The position numbers were made by a program, and so were the translations under genes. 38,789 nucleotides of DNA, taken from NCBI GenBank assembly GCA_903994365.1, contig CAJEXL010000017.1, positions 1-38,789 of the forward strand, read 5' to 3'. Numbering within the stretch: position 1 is the stretch's first letter; each line of letters begins with the position of its first letter. This DNA comes from an uncultured Chlorobiaceae bacterium (lineage in GTDB: Bacteria > Bacteroidota > Chlorobiia > Chlorobiales > Chlorobiaceae). The notes beneath the pieces are model-generated. The model saw only the letters and a list, made by a program, of their open reading frames with translations. It had not been told where the DNA came from and ran no database searches. Shown here piece after piece: positions 7,614-16,860 of this stretch.

Positions 7614-9155
7614 ATGAGTATCGATTTTATCATAGCAGACCGTGATACACCGTTTTTATTTCCTCCATCAGTTCAGGATTGGCTACCCGAAGATCATTTA
7701 GCCCGTTTTGTGGTTGATATGGTAGGGCAACTCAGCGTATCATCACTCAGAGGAGTGTATGTCGGCAAAGGCTCAAGGCCGTATGATCCAGCTTTGTTAC
7801 TCTCCTTGCTTTTTTTTGGGTATTCAACTGGAGTGTTTTCCAGCAGAAAGCTTGAACAGGCAACATACGATTCTGTAGCCTTCCGTTTCATTACCGGTAA
7901 TCTACATCCAGATCATGATACCATCGCGATGTTCAGGAAACGTTTTTCAGCAGAACTAAAGGATTTGTTCAACCAGATTCTTGTCCTTGCCAAAGAAATG
8001 GGAATTCTGAAGCTCGGTACCGTGAGTCTTGATGGAACGAAAGTCCAGGCCAATGCGTCGAAGCATCAGGCGCTGAGCTGGCAGCACGCATGTAAAATTG
8101 AACAGCAACTCAAACAGGAAGTGGAGCAATTATGGTTACTGGCTGATCAGGCCGATCAAACATTGATTCCTGATGGCATGAAAATTCCAGAAGAGCTTGT
8201 GCGGCGAGAAAACCGTCTTGCAACGATAGCCGCAGCCAAGAAAAAAATAGAAGCACGGGCGACTGAACGCTATGAGCAGGAAAAGCAAGTGTACGATAAC
8301 AAGCTTGCGGAAAGGGAACAGAAGGCCAAAGAGCGAGGCAGAAAACCAGGAGGTAAAGCACCTAAGCCACCAGTGCCAGGGCCGAAACCTCACGATCAGG
8401 TTAACCTGACCGATGAAGAATCCCGGATCATGCCGACAAGTGGAGGCGGATTCATGCAAGCGTTCAATGCGCAAACATGCGTTGATATCGCCACCATGCT
8501 GATTGTTGCAACTCATGTGACCCAGCAAACCAACGATAAACAGCAAATCGAACCAGCAATTGAAATGCTGGAACAACTACCCGAACAACTTGGTCAAGTC
8601 AAAGAAATTATAGCTGATGCTGGATATTTTAGCAAGTCCAATGTCGATGCCTGTGAAGATGCAGACATCAATCCGCTGATAGCTGTTGGCAGAGACAAGC
8701 ATAATCGAAACATTGAAGAACGATTCAGTAAACCGGAGCCCTTGGCGGAAGATGCAGACAGTGTTACCAAAATGAAACACCGTTTGAAAACCCCGGAAGG
8801 GAAAGCTCTTTATGGTGTGCGTAAGAGCACGGTCGAACCGGTATTCGGGATTATGAAGTCAGTGCTTGGGTATCGGCAATTTATGCGCCGAGGATTGGAA
8901 AATGTCGATGACGAATGGACGCTGGTGAGCCTTGCCTGGAATCTGAAAAGGCTGCATGTCTTGGCGAAGCCGCGCCCAAAAATACCAGTAAGTGCCGCTT
9001 GTAAGGCAAAATCAGGAGTACAAGGCAGCCAATTGGGGCTGTTTTGCTCTAAAATGCGCTTGATATGGATTTCTATAGCTAAAATGAACGTAAAAAGGAA
9101 GATTGAGGACTTTTTTGCGCCCAGCGTCTTTATCGTTAGTCCGACAGGCTGCTAG
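7614..9155 (+). CDS. IS1182-family DDE transposase
   Basis: The 513-residue protein starts MSIDFIIADRDTPFLFPPS and has the N-terminal DUF772-type domain (about 15-110, with GVFSSRKLEQATYDSVAFRF and HPDHDTIAMFRKRF). A charged coiled-coil insertion lies at about 165-255. The DDE catalytic domain shows LDGTKVQANASKH (first Asp), IIADAGYFSK (second Asp) and STVEPVFGIMKSVLGYRQF (Glu). It catalyses cut-and-paste or related transposition of its own element. The frame looks intact. The stop codon TAG (9153-9155) is not inside the element: it is made by the IS end joining the host CTAG. The last ~45 residues beyond NLKRLHVLAKP look non-conserved. Confidence 0.92.
   Translation: MSIDFIIADRDTPFLFPPSVQDWLPEDHLARFVVDMVGQLSVSSLRGVYVGKGSRPYDPALLLSLLFFGYSTGVFSSRKLEQATYDSVAFRFITGNLHPDHDTIAMFRKRFSAELKDLFNQILVLAKEMGILKLGTVSLDGTKVQANASKHQALSWQHACKIEQQLKQEVEQLWLLADQADQTLIPDGMKIPEELVRRENRLATIAAAKKKIEARATERYEQEKQVYDNKLAEREQKAKERGRKPGGKAPKPPVPGPKPHDQVNLTDEESRIMPTSGGGFMQAFNAQTCVDIATMLIVATHVTQQTNDKQQIEPAIEMLEQLPEQLGQVKEIIADAGYFSKSNVDACEDADINPLIAVGRDKHNRNIEERFSKPEPLAEDADSVTKMKHRLKTPEGKALYGVRKSTVEPVFGIMKSVLGYRQFMRRGLENVDDEWTLVSLAWNLKRLHVLAKPRPKIPVSAACKAKSGVQGSQLGLFCSKMRLIWISIAKMNVKRKIEDFFAPSVFIVSPTGC
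9138..9151 (-). repeat. Right terminal inverted repeat of the IS
   Basis: AGTCCGACAGGCTG is the inverse complement of the left end with one mismatch, and abuts CTAG at 9152. The transposase frame runs through it. Confidence 0.85.
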
Positions 9156-10335
9156 GCAGCAACTACACCTTGCAAGTGGCCAGACTGCAGCGGCATCTAT
9201 CACGGCAAAGAGCCTGACGGCAAGCGTCGCTGCTCCGGACAAGGTGTACGATGGCACAACAACAGCCGCACCAACGCTGACGATAACCAGCGGCCTGATA
9301 AGCGGCGAGGCGGTGAGTGCGACGGCCACAGCGACTTTCAACAGCAAGGATGTGTTGGCCGCGAACCTGGTGACGGTGAACAGCGTTACGCTTGCTGATG
9401 GAGTGACTGGCCTTGCCACCAACTACGCTCTTGGTACAGGACAGACGGTAGCAGCCAGTATCATACCTGCGACTCTGGATATCGTTGCAAATGATGATAC
9501 TGTAGATTACTCTGGTAATCCTTACAGTGGTGGCAATGGAGTTGTCTATGTTGGTTTTGTTAACGGCGAGACTGTTGCTATTCTTAATGGTATGTTGACT
9601 TATGGTGGCTCCAGTCAGGGAGCAGTCGATTCTGGCGAGTATATCATTTCCCCGTCTGGTCAGACTGGAGATAACTATGTGGCCACTTATGTGGATGGGA
9701 TGCTGACTATTCAGTCCCTTCCTTTTACCCCGGTATTGCCTGATCCGAATGTCTCGTCTTCGAATAATAATACTGGTATAACTGATCCAACCCCACAGAG
9801 TGATGTAGTGTCAGGCGGGGACAATGGTGCTAATCAGAATTCTGGTAGTTTTGAAAGTGGTTCGAATGGGCAGACCATTATTAGCGGTGTTACCGGCACA
9901 GGTGGAGAAACAGGAACAGGCGGTACAGATACCGGAACAGGCGGTACGGATACCGGTGGTGGTTCAACAGATACTGGCTCCAATGCAGGTAATACAGGTG
10001 GAAGTGCCGCTGCTGATGGTATTTCTGTCAAAATGGTTGCTCCGTCAACACCACAGACAACTGGCGTTGTTACGGTCACGGTTTCGACTCAACTGCTTAA
10101 TTCAGGATCATCGTTTACCATTCCGCTTCCAGCGCAAGTCAAAGGTGTCATGACTGCGAACATGGGTTCCGAGCTGGTTACTCTTGATGGAGGCGCTGCG
10201 TTGCCGAAATGGATACGGTATGACGCTCAGTCAAAGAGCTTCGAAGTAAATCAGCCACCTGCAGGAGCTCTTCCGATTACGGTACAAGTGAGTGCAGGCG
10301 ATATGAACTGGAAGGTTGTTATTTCAAAAAAGTAG
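9152..10335 (+). pseudogene. Filamentous-haemagglutinin-like exoprotein, C-terminal fragment
   Basis: Immediately after the IS the code reads L-G-S-N-Y-T-L. A missing base near 9167-9172 shifts it to ASGQTAAASITAKSLTASV, continuing to TAG at 10335. The fragment holds an MBG/YDG-type repeat (APDKVYDGTTTAAPTLTI ... GLATNYALGTGQTVAASI), a second related module (about 9470-9720), and a Gly/Thr/Asp-rich linker (about 9895-9990, repeats of GTGGTDT). A C-terminal beta domain follows (LPKWIRYDAQSKSFEVNQPP), analogous to the LPEWMSFDPVQKVISGTPP end of the intact tpsA. Together with 7227-7499 it is the wreck of one large secreted adhesin whose middle is gone. It has no start of its own. Confidence 0.85.
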
Positions 10336-10352
10336 AGGAGGTGTGGTAAATC

Positions 10353-10403
10353 TTGTTCATAACGTACAGTTTTGTTGTATAGTAAACTGTACGTTATGAA
10401 CAA
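10353..10403. terminator. Perfect 20-bp stem with 11-nt loop between convergent genes
   Basis: TTGTTCATAACGTACAGTTT (10353-10372) is the exact inverse complement of 10384-10403. It lies between the 3' ends of the adhesin fragment (+) and waaA (-), so it may serve as a bidirectional terminator, although no T-run follows immediately on either strand (TTTTTT appears about 11 bp past the right arm). A mobile hairpin element is the alternative. Confidence 0.5.
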
Positions 10404-10418
10404 CCTCTGTTCCGTTTT

Positions 10419-11727
10419 TTAGTAATTGGCGCCTTGGCAAGTTGCCGTTGATTGAGTGATGGAGTGCCGTATGCTCTCGGCAATTATCGCCGTGGCTCCT
10501 GTTCTTTCCTGCACAAATGCACCGGCCGCCCTGCCCCTTTCGGCTCTTTGTGCGGCATCCATCGTCAGCCTCCTCAGTGCGGCGGCAAGTTCCTTTTGAT
10601 CATGAATCACCTCCGCTCCACCTGTGGCAACAAGAGCTTCTGCCTCGGGGGAGTTGTGGTAGCGGGGGCCGAAGAGGACAGGGATGTTGTAGACTGCCGG
10701 TTCGAGCGTGTTGTGCACATTAACACCAAAGCCCCCCCCGACATAAGCGAACGATGCAATGGAGTACAGTTCCAAAAGGTATCCTGTCTGGTCGATCACC
10801 AATATCTCTTGTTCAGGGTTGAAATTGTCATTCAGGGCAGATACCGGTCGATAAGCGAGGGAGCTGTTGCGCAGCTCCTGGTAGAGGCGAGCCATGTTTT
10901 CGGGGTTTACCTGATGCGGGACGAGCACCAGAGATGGTCGCTTTTCGAGCTTCTGCCATGCGGGCAGCAGCAGCATCTCATCACGATCCCAGACACTTCC
11001 CGCAACCAGTACGGTTCGGTTTTTATAGAATGGCTTGAGGTGATCAACTTTCGACGTGTTCCTGCTTCTCAGCAAGACCTGGTCAAACCTTGGGTCGCCG
11101 GCGGTTTCTGTACCCTCGCACCTGAATATCTGCCTGAATGCAATAGTATCCTTTGATGAGACCGTGTAGATGTAATCAAAAAGGTGAAAGAGGCTTCGGT
11201 AAAAGCCTTTCAGGAGGGGATGAAAGTAGGGTGCTTTACTTTGAAGTACCGCTGCAGCAAGGACAAGTTTTGTTCCACTTTTTTTTGCTTCCATGAGATG
11301 GTTTGGCCAGAAGTCGTATCGTATAAGCAGCAGCACATTAGGCTGGAGCATTGAGATCAGTTTTCTGGCATTACTGCGCGTGTCAGTTGGAAGGTAGAAG
11401 ACAGCGGCGGCATCAGGGAAGTTTTTGCGGGCGTTATATCCGGAATCGGAGAGAAATGAGACAAAAAAGGGTGAGTTCCGGATGCCTTTCTTTCAGTGCG
11501 GCAATGATTGGTCGTGCCTGCTCAAATTCGCCGACTGAGGCCGCATGGACCCATAATCTGAAGGTGGAGGAGGGGAGTGTATCAATTTTGGGTTTCAGCT
11601 CTTCGAACACACCTTTTCGTACCCGGAAAAAAGTCTTGAGCTTGGGGTGCAGAGCGCTGAGGAGTTGTGCAATGCCAAAAACAATGGGGATAAAAATTGT
11701 ATAGAGAACAACAGCAAAATTGTTCAT
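10419..11727 (-). CDS. waaA: 3-deoxy-D-manno-octulosonic acid (Kdo) transferase, frameshifted
   Basis: WaaA (KdtA, GT30) transfers Kdo from CMP-Kdo to lipid A precursor at the inner membrane during LPS synthesis. The N-terminal part (11727 down) has the membrane anchor FAVVLYTIFIPIVFGIAQLL and the HAASVGEFEQARPI motif with the catalytic Glu. The rest (about 11468 down to 10419) has PTDTRSNARKL, LLLIRYDFWPNHL, VAGSVWDRDE and the nucleotide-binding NTLEPAVYNIPVLFGP. The two parts are in different frames, joining at the T6 run (A6 on the plus strand, 11463-11468) after PELTLF; removing one base restores continuous code through VSFLSDSGYNARKNF. The gene is normally essential in LPS-bearing bacteria, so a sequence error is likely. 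A good GAGGA-like ribosome-binding site precedes ATG 11727. Confidence 0.88.
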
Positions 11728-12110
11728 AAGATTCTTTTTCCTCTTTCATAACGGATTGATGAGTGTTGAAAGGTAAGAAAAAAGTTTGAAGAACGGCCAG
11801 TAAGGTCATATCATAACCTTCAGTAAGGTGCTTTAAAAAATAAATTCGTCATTTACAAAAAAAAATAGTACTATAAGTTCGTTTTAATGCGTGGTGAATA
11901 TGCTAAGAAAGGACGCTGAAAAAATTTATGGTTATCCCGATTGTAAGTTTTAAGCGTTTGTGACGATACGATGGCACCCGGCTTTGCCGGAAGTTGCCCG
12001 ATGTTTTCGGTTGATGAGAACTCTTCTTCATGTTTTTCTTTCCTGCATTGCTGCCACTCGCGCCTCACGCGAGGCTTTTTTATCAATGATTTGGAAAGGA
12101 AACATACACT
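11728..12110 (+). other. Long divergent intergenic region and helicase 5' leader
   Basis: There is no convincing gene in these 383 bp. The region separates divergent waaA and the helicase. A hairpin CCGGC-TTT-GCCGG lies at 11978-11990 and a terminator-like hairpin at 12062-12081. The helicase ribosome-binding site (GGAAAGGA) lies about 10 bp before ATG 12111. The structured leader may attenuate helicase expression, as long leaders often do for cold-inducible DEAD-box genes, or may carry a small RNA. I recognise no known riboswitch. Confidence 0.45.
12062..12081 (+). terminator. Intrinsic terminator-like hairpin inside the helicase leader
   Basis: GCCTC-ACGC-GAGGC followed by six T lies 30 bp before the helicase ATG. 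No protein gene precedes it on this strand, so it would end a leader transcript (attenuator) or a small RNA. Confidence 0.55.
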
Positions 12111-13920
12111 ATGAAAGAACAGCAACTTTTGCCGAAGGATTTTAACGCCCTTCAGCTTATTGAACCGCTAATGAGAGCGCTTCAGGAGGTTGGGTACGAA
12201 AACCCGACACCAATTCAGGCTCAGACAATTCCCCTTATTCTCGAAGGACGTGATGTTCTTGGCCAGGCACAGACCGGCACCGGAAAAACCGCCGCTTTTG
12301 CCCTGCCGATACTCTCCAATATCGACCTTGAATTAGCCGAACCCCAGGCGCTTGTGCTTGCCCCTACCCGTGAGCTTGCCATACAGGTTGCCGAGGCGTT
12401 TCAGCGTTATGCTGAATATCTCAAGGGTTTTCATGTTGTTCCGATTTATGGCGGGCAAGATTACGGAATTCAGCTTCGCATGCTGAGACGGGGAGTGCAT
12501 GTTATTGTTGGAACACCCGGCCGTGTCATGGATCATATCCGTCGCGGCACACTGAATCTCAATACCCTCAAATGCCTGGTGCTTGATGAGGCTGATGAGA
12601 TGCTTCGCATGGGATTTATTGACGATGTCGAGTGGATTCTTGAGCAGACCCCCAAAGGACGCCAGGTAGCCCTCTTCTCGGCAACCATGCCGCAACCGAT
12701 TCGTCGTATTGCGCAAAAATACCTGAACAACCCTGCTGAGGTGACCATACAGACCAAAACCACAACGGTTGACACTATTCGTCAGCGCTACTGGATTGTT
12801 GGTGGCAGCCACAAGATTGATATTCTTACGAGAATTCTGGAGGTTGAGCCATTTGACGGCATGCTCATTTTTGTGCGAACCAAAACCATGACGATTGAGC
12901 TTGCTGAAAAACTTCAGGCAAGGGGGTATGGTGCCGCTGCGCTGAATGGCGATATGCCACAGAGCCAGCGTGAACGTACCGTCGAGCAGCTCAAGAGCGG
13001 AGTATTGCATATTGTTATTGCAACTGATGTTGCAGCTCGCGGCCTCGATGTGGAGCGTATCAGTCATGTTATCAATTACGATATTCCATCGGATACAGAG
13101 TCCTATGTTCACCGTATTGGCCGCACCGGTCGAGCCGGGCGTTCAGGTGATGCCATTCTGTTTGTCTCTCCTCGCGAGAAAAATATGCTCAACTCCATTG
13201 AGCGGGCGACGCACAGTCGTATTGAGTTGATGGTGCTTCCCACAACCGAGGTGATCAACAACAAGCGGATTGCAAAGTTTAACCAGCGTATCACCGACCG
13301 GATTGCGGCTGAAGAGCTGGGCTTTTTCACCAATCTTATTGAGCAGTATTGTCAGGAGCACGATGTTCCTGTGCTTGACGCAGCGGCTGCGCTTGCCGCG
13401 ATTGTGCAGGGTGAAACACCGCTTCTCTTGTCCAACAAACCAGAAAAACCAAGATTTCAGGAGGAGAGAGAGGGTTCTGGCAGCAGGGATCGTGGTTTCG
13501 ACAGAGATCGTGGTTCAGACCGTGATCGCGGGCCAGTGAAAAGGAGAGGCAAAGGTGAATCCTATGGCGACGAAGGCAAGGAGAGGTATCGCCTTGAGGT
13601 TGGCAGTGAGCACGGTGTCAAGGCGGGGCAATATTCTTGGAGCTATCCTGAACGAAGTTGGTCTTGATCCCGAGTCGGTGGGTCATATCTCAATCAATGA
13701 AGCCTACAGCACGGTTGAACTTCCCCAAGGATTGCCGGATAATGTCTTTCATGAGTTACGAAAGGTGAGGGTCTGTGGCCGTCAGTTGCGGCTCACCAAA
13801 ATGGAAGATCAGGAGCGTGAGTCACCTTATGGCGCCAAAAAAAGTTTTAAAAAGCCTTATAAACCAGCAGGTAAAGAGACATCATTCTTTACAGGCAACA
13901 AAAAGAAAAGAAAGGGTTAA
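12111..13920 (+). CDS. deaD: DEAD-box ATP-dependent RNA helicase with C-terminal DbpA-type RNA-binding domain, frameshifted
   Basis: The helicase core is complete: Q motif (NPTPIQAQTIP), Walker A AQTGTGKT, PTRELAIQ, GTPGRV, VLDEADEML, SAT, ATDVAARGLDV and HRIGRTGRAGR. An Arg/Asp/Gly-rich linker (about residues 455-490) then leads to a DbpA/CsdA-type RNA-binding domain. The first frame ends at 13667, but the RNA-binding domain continues in another frame as GNILGAILNEVGLDPESVGHI through RKVRVCGRQLRLTK, with a basic tail ending at 13920. The switch is at the G4 run 13625-13628 (one extra G). The restored length of about 603 residues fits CsdA/DeaD, which remodel structured RNA and ribosome precursors, often at low temperature. 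The symbol is by family resemblance. Confidence 0.88.
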
Positions 13921-13938
13921 GGTTGTTGCCTGTCTATT

Positions 13939-14421
13939 ATGTCAGTTACATCATTCAGGGAGCTTGTCCCTATTCTGCAAACAGCGATTGGCCCGATGAT
14001 TTTGATATCGGGCCTTGGTCTTCTTCTCCTCACCATGACCAACAGGCTTGGACGAATTATTGACCGTTCACGCTCCCTTCTGGATGATCTGGAGTCTTAT
14101 CCAGAATCGTATATCATCAGAATCAATAAAGAGGTGGCCATTCTGTGGAAACGGGCTCGCTACATAAGAATTGCTATTCTTCTGGCCTGCGTCACCTGTT
14201 TTGGAGCGAGCTGGCTTATTCTTCTGCTCTTTCTCAGTGCGCTGATCAATCTTGATTTGCCGCTTCTGCTATCGGGAATCTTTATTGTCAGTATGCTCAG
14301 CCTGAGCAGCTCATTGCTCTTTTTCTTTATTGAGGTCAATATGACACTCTCAGCCCTCAAAATTGAGATGGAGAGTCATGACAAAAAGCGTCTTATCATT
14401 GAGAATATGGGTTATAAATAA
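13939..14421 (+). CDS. DUF2721-family membrane protein
   Basis: The 160-residue protein has an N-terminal LQTAIGPMILISGLGLLLLTMTNRLGRIIDRSRSL block typical of DUF2721 (TAI-P..L-G...L...TNRL.R..DR.R). A basic amphipathic stretch and two further membrane helices follow (about 78-98 and 105-130). Function is unknown for the family. It starts 18 bp after the helicase stop on the same strand and may be co-transcribed with it, and it converges with xerD (8 bp between stops). Confidence 0.75.
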   Translation: MSVTSFRELVPILQTAIGPMILISGLGLLLLTMTNRLGRIIDRSRSLLDDLESYPESYIIRINKEVAILWKRARYIRIAILLACVTCFGASWLILLLFLSALINLDLPLLLSGIFIVSMLSLSSSLLFFFIEVNMTLSALKIEMESHDKKRLIIENMGYK

Positions 14422-14428
14422 TGCATGG

Positions 14429-15343
14429 CTAACCGCGCGGGTGGAAGGTTTTGTGTACCTCTTTGATAAAGGATCGGTCGATGTGGGTGTAGATCTGGGT
14501 GGTGACGATTGAGCTGTGGCCCAGCATCTCCTGGACGGAGCGAAGATCGGCTCCGCCTTCGACAAGATGGGTGGCGAAGCTGTGACGAAAGGTGTGCGGG
14601 CTGACCTTTTTTTCGATGCCCGCCGTGGCGGTATATTTTCGTACGATATCAAAGAGAGCCATGCGTGACAGTTTTATTCCCCGCGAATTGAGAAAGAGGT
14701 AATCATCAGAGTTTTTCTGTACAAGAGCAATCCGCAACTCCGCCCGGTAGCGATTGACCCATGCAATTGCCGAGCTGCCAACGGGTACCAGCCTCTCTTT
14801 TGATCCCTTGCCAAAAATCCTGATAAAACCTTCGTTGAGGTAGAGATTTTGCTGCCGGATAGTGATCAGCTCACTTACCCTGACCCCTGTTGCATAGAGG
14901 AGCTCCAGCATTGCCTTGTCTCTCAGAAGGTATTTGCCTGGGGGCTGGCAGGTGAGTGGCGCATCCAGAATGCGCAGGGTTTCATCAATGGTAAGGATGT
15001 TCGGCAGGTATCGCGCCTGTTTCGGCTGGTGGATCTTCTCCGACGGGTTGAGCGTGAGTGTGTGTTCGCCGAGCAGGAATTTGTGCAGTGAGCGGATGGC
15101 CGAGATGTTTCGGGCCATTGAACTTGCTTCCAGCCCAAGGTTGTACAGTTCCGTGATGAACTCCTCAATATCTTCGGCTGTTATAGCCTCAACACTCCTT
15201 GAGTGTTGTTGCATGAAGAGCAGGTAACGCTTGAGGTCATTGTTGTACGACTCTTTTGTGTTTGTCGAAAAATTGCGTTCGACAAGGATGTAGTTCAGGA
15301 AACTCTCCAGCACTCTCCGGTATTGATTCTCCAGGTTATGCAT
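14429..15343 (-). CDS. xerD: Tyrosine recombinase XerC/XerD
   Basis: The 304-residue protein from ATG 15343 (MHNLENQYRRVLESFLNYIL) has the N-terminal SAM-like core-binding domain (to about 100) and the catalytic domain. The tyrosine-recombinase residues are visible: Arg in ATGVRVSELI, Lys in GKGSKERLVPVG, HxxR in SPHTFRHSFATHL, and His and nucleophile Tyr in LGHSSIVTTQIYTHI. Such proteins resolve chromosome dimers at dif near division. Length and lack of flanking mobile genes favour the chromosomal Xer protein over a phage integrase; XerC versus XerD is not settled here. The frame is open further upstream, but that extension is antisense to rsmB and not conserved-looking. It starts 4 bp after rsmB. 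Confidence 0.87.
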   Translation of the reverse strand: MHNLENQYRRVLESFLNYILVERNFSTNTKESYNNDLKRYLLFMQQHSRSVEAITAEDIEEFITELYNLGLEASSMARNISAIRSLHKFLLGEHTLTLNPSEKIHQPKQARYLPNILTIDETLRILDAPLTCQPPGKYLLRDKAMLELLYATGVRVSELITIRQQNLYLNEGFIRIFGKGSKERLVPVGSSAIAWVNRYRAELRIALVQKNSDDYLFLNSRGIKLSRMALFDIVRKYTATAGIEKKVSPHTFRHSFATHLVEGGADLRSVQEMLGHSSIVTTQIYTHIDRSFIKEVHKTFHPRG

Positions 15344-15347
15344 CTCT

Positions 15348-16638
15348 CTACCTCGCTTTTTTTTGCAGTCGCTGACAAAATCCTCCGTCAAAACCGGGAT
15401 AGTCGCCAGGCAGGGTGAGGTGCATCTCTTCAGGGTCAGCAATAAAATCAGGATGCCTCTGCAGAAACGCTTCAATTTGCAGCTTGTTCTCTTCCGGTTC
15501 AATTGAGCAGGTGGCATAGAGCAGCACTCCACCCTCATGAAGCAGCTCTGCGGCGTGATCCAGAAGCTCTGCCTGCAGTATCTGGAGCTCGTGCAGCATC
15601 CCGGGGCTCAGCTTCCAGCGCAGCTCCGCACGTCGTCCAAGAACTCCTGTGCCTGAACAGGGAGCGTCAAGCAGAATGGCGTCAGGATGCACTTCTGGTT
15701 GATAGTTCCTTGCATCGGCGGCTACTGTGGTGATAATGGTAATGCCGAGAGCGTTGGCATGAGCCTCTATTTTGGGAAGTTTTTGGTCGTAGAGGTCAAC
15801 GGCAATAATCTGCCCTTTGTTCTGCATAAGCTCCGCCATAAAGGTTGCCTTGCCTCCGGGTGCCGAGCAGAGGTCAAGCACAACACTTCCGGCTACCGGG
15901 TTGAGCAGCAGGCAGGCGAGCCCCTGTGTCGGGTTCTGGACGGTGAGGAGCCCATCGGCCACGGCTGGCTCATAGGTGTTGAAATCCTTTGAAAGAAAGA
16001 AGTTTTCAAGGTTGCACTTTTGGTATTCAGCGGCAGCGCCGGTGTTGGCAACGAGTCGACTGGCAGGCATTTTCAAACGGTTTATCCTGAATCCAAAAAG
16101 TGGAAACTGATTGTTGTAGAGCAGGATAGACTCAGTTTTTTCCTTTCCGAATATCTTCATCCAGCGCTCAATCAGCCACTGCGGATGCGAGTAGCGAAGG
16201 GCAAGCTGCTCTTCCGGATTTTTCTCTTTCAGCCACTCCTCAAGGGTGACGCTTTCGGGAGTGATTTTGCGCAGCACACCATTCACTAATTTCGACATGC
16301 GTTCGCCTTTATACTTTCGTGCGAGTTTTACGCATTCGTTGACCGCAGCCCAGTCGGGCACTTTGCTGAGAAAAAGAATCTGATAGACTCCGATTCGCAG
16401 AATGTTTTTGAGGACAGGGGCTGCTTTTTCAAGATTGTGGTGATAAAAATGGCCGATAATAAAATCAATCTGAAGTCGGTAGCGAAGCACCCCATTGACC
16501 AGCGCCGTTGAGAGCGCCCGGTCAACCCGGTTCAGTACGCTGTTGTGGAGGGTCCGGTGCAGAATCTTGTCGGAGTGTTTTTTTTCCGGTTTCAAGTGAC
16601 TGCAGAACATTCAGGGCAACTTCTCGTGCTGTGATCAT
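15348..16638 (-). CDS. rsmB: 16S rRNA (cytosine-967-C5)-methyltransferase, frameshifted near the N-terminus
   Basis: RsmB (Sun/Fmu) methylates C967 of 16S rRNA with S-adenosylmethionine. An N-terminal NusB-like RNA-binding domain (about 1-140) includes DRALSTALVNGVLRYRLQID and AAVNECVKLARKYKGERMSKLVN. The methyltransferase domain has LDLCSAPGGKATFMAEL (SAM binding), LDAPCSGTGVLGRR and YATCSIEPEEN, the last two holding the catalytic cysteines. The normal N-terminus MITAREVALNVLQSLETGKK reads from ATG 16638 and is joined to HSDKILHRTLHNSV across an A8 run (T8 on plus, 16578-16585) carrying one extra base. Without that start, the protein would begin at an ATG at 16610, which cuts off the first helix. 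Confidence 0.88.
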
Positions 16639-16748
16639 GGAGGTAGGTTAAAAAATCATGTTATCTTCTTTGTGATATTCAGGTTGTTTGTAAAATACTA
16701 TTCCCTGTTGTAGATTGGCCAAACTAAATGTTCTTTTCAAGATTTAAA

Positions 16749-16860
16749 GCTATCATCCAGAAAGGCGGAGGGACTGGCCCAGAGAAGCCTTGGCAACCAT
16801 CATTGCACAATGATCGGTGCCAATTCCACCCCGGAGCAAATACCGGGAATGATGATGGTA
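16749..16860 (+). ncRNA. SAM-I (S-box) riboswitch upstream of metX
   Basis: The conserved S-box core is clear: CTATCATCCAGAAAGGCGGA, then GGGACTGGCCC and GAAGCCTTGGCAACC. P1 pairs TATCATC (16751-16757) with GATGATG (16851-16857). P3 is ATCATTG/CAATGAT with a short loop (about 16799-16813). P4 is CCCGG...CCGGG (about 16830-16847). Binding of S-adenosylmethionine normally turns expression down. It precedes metX, a methionine-pathway gene, which fits. About 130 nt separate it from the metX start; I see no strong terminator there, so translational control or a weak hairpin may be the output. Confidence 0.93.

Larger units (their letters stand above)
7500..9151 (+). mobile_element. Complete IS1182-family insertion sequence, 1652 bp, flanked by CTAG
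   Basis: The left end CAGTCTGTCGGACT (7500-7513) and right end AGTCCGACAGGCTG (9138-9151) are inverted repeats with one mismatch in 14. The tetranucleotide CTAG flanks both ends (7496-7499 and 9152-9155) and looks like a target duplication. One transposase gene fills the element. The flanks are non-adjacent parts of a haemagglutinin gene, so a deletion accompanied or followed insertion. Confidence 0.88.

Noticed and set aside
10452..11156. 234-residue plus-strand frame opposite waaA
   Set aside because: It is a shadow of waaA; the minus strand carries clear Kdo-transferase motifs and the plus frame shows no recognisable domain.
11941..12010. Riboswitch (c-di-GMP or cobalamin) in the helicase leader
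   Set aside because: Short pieces look familiar, but the conserved cores of those classes are not present on either strand.
12333..13112. 259-residue minus-strand frame opposite the helicase
   Set aside because: Antisense shadow of the strongly conserved DEAD-box core.
14429..15538. Long 369-residue version of xerD starting at 15538
   Set aside because: The extra 65 residues are antisense to rsmB and unlike any Xer N-terminus; ATG 15343 gives a normal-length protein.
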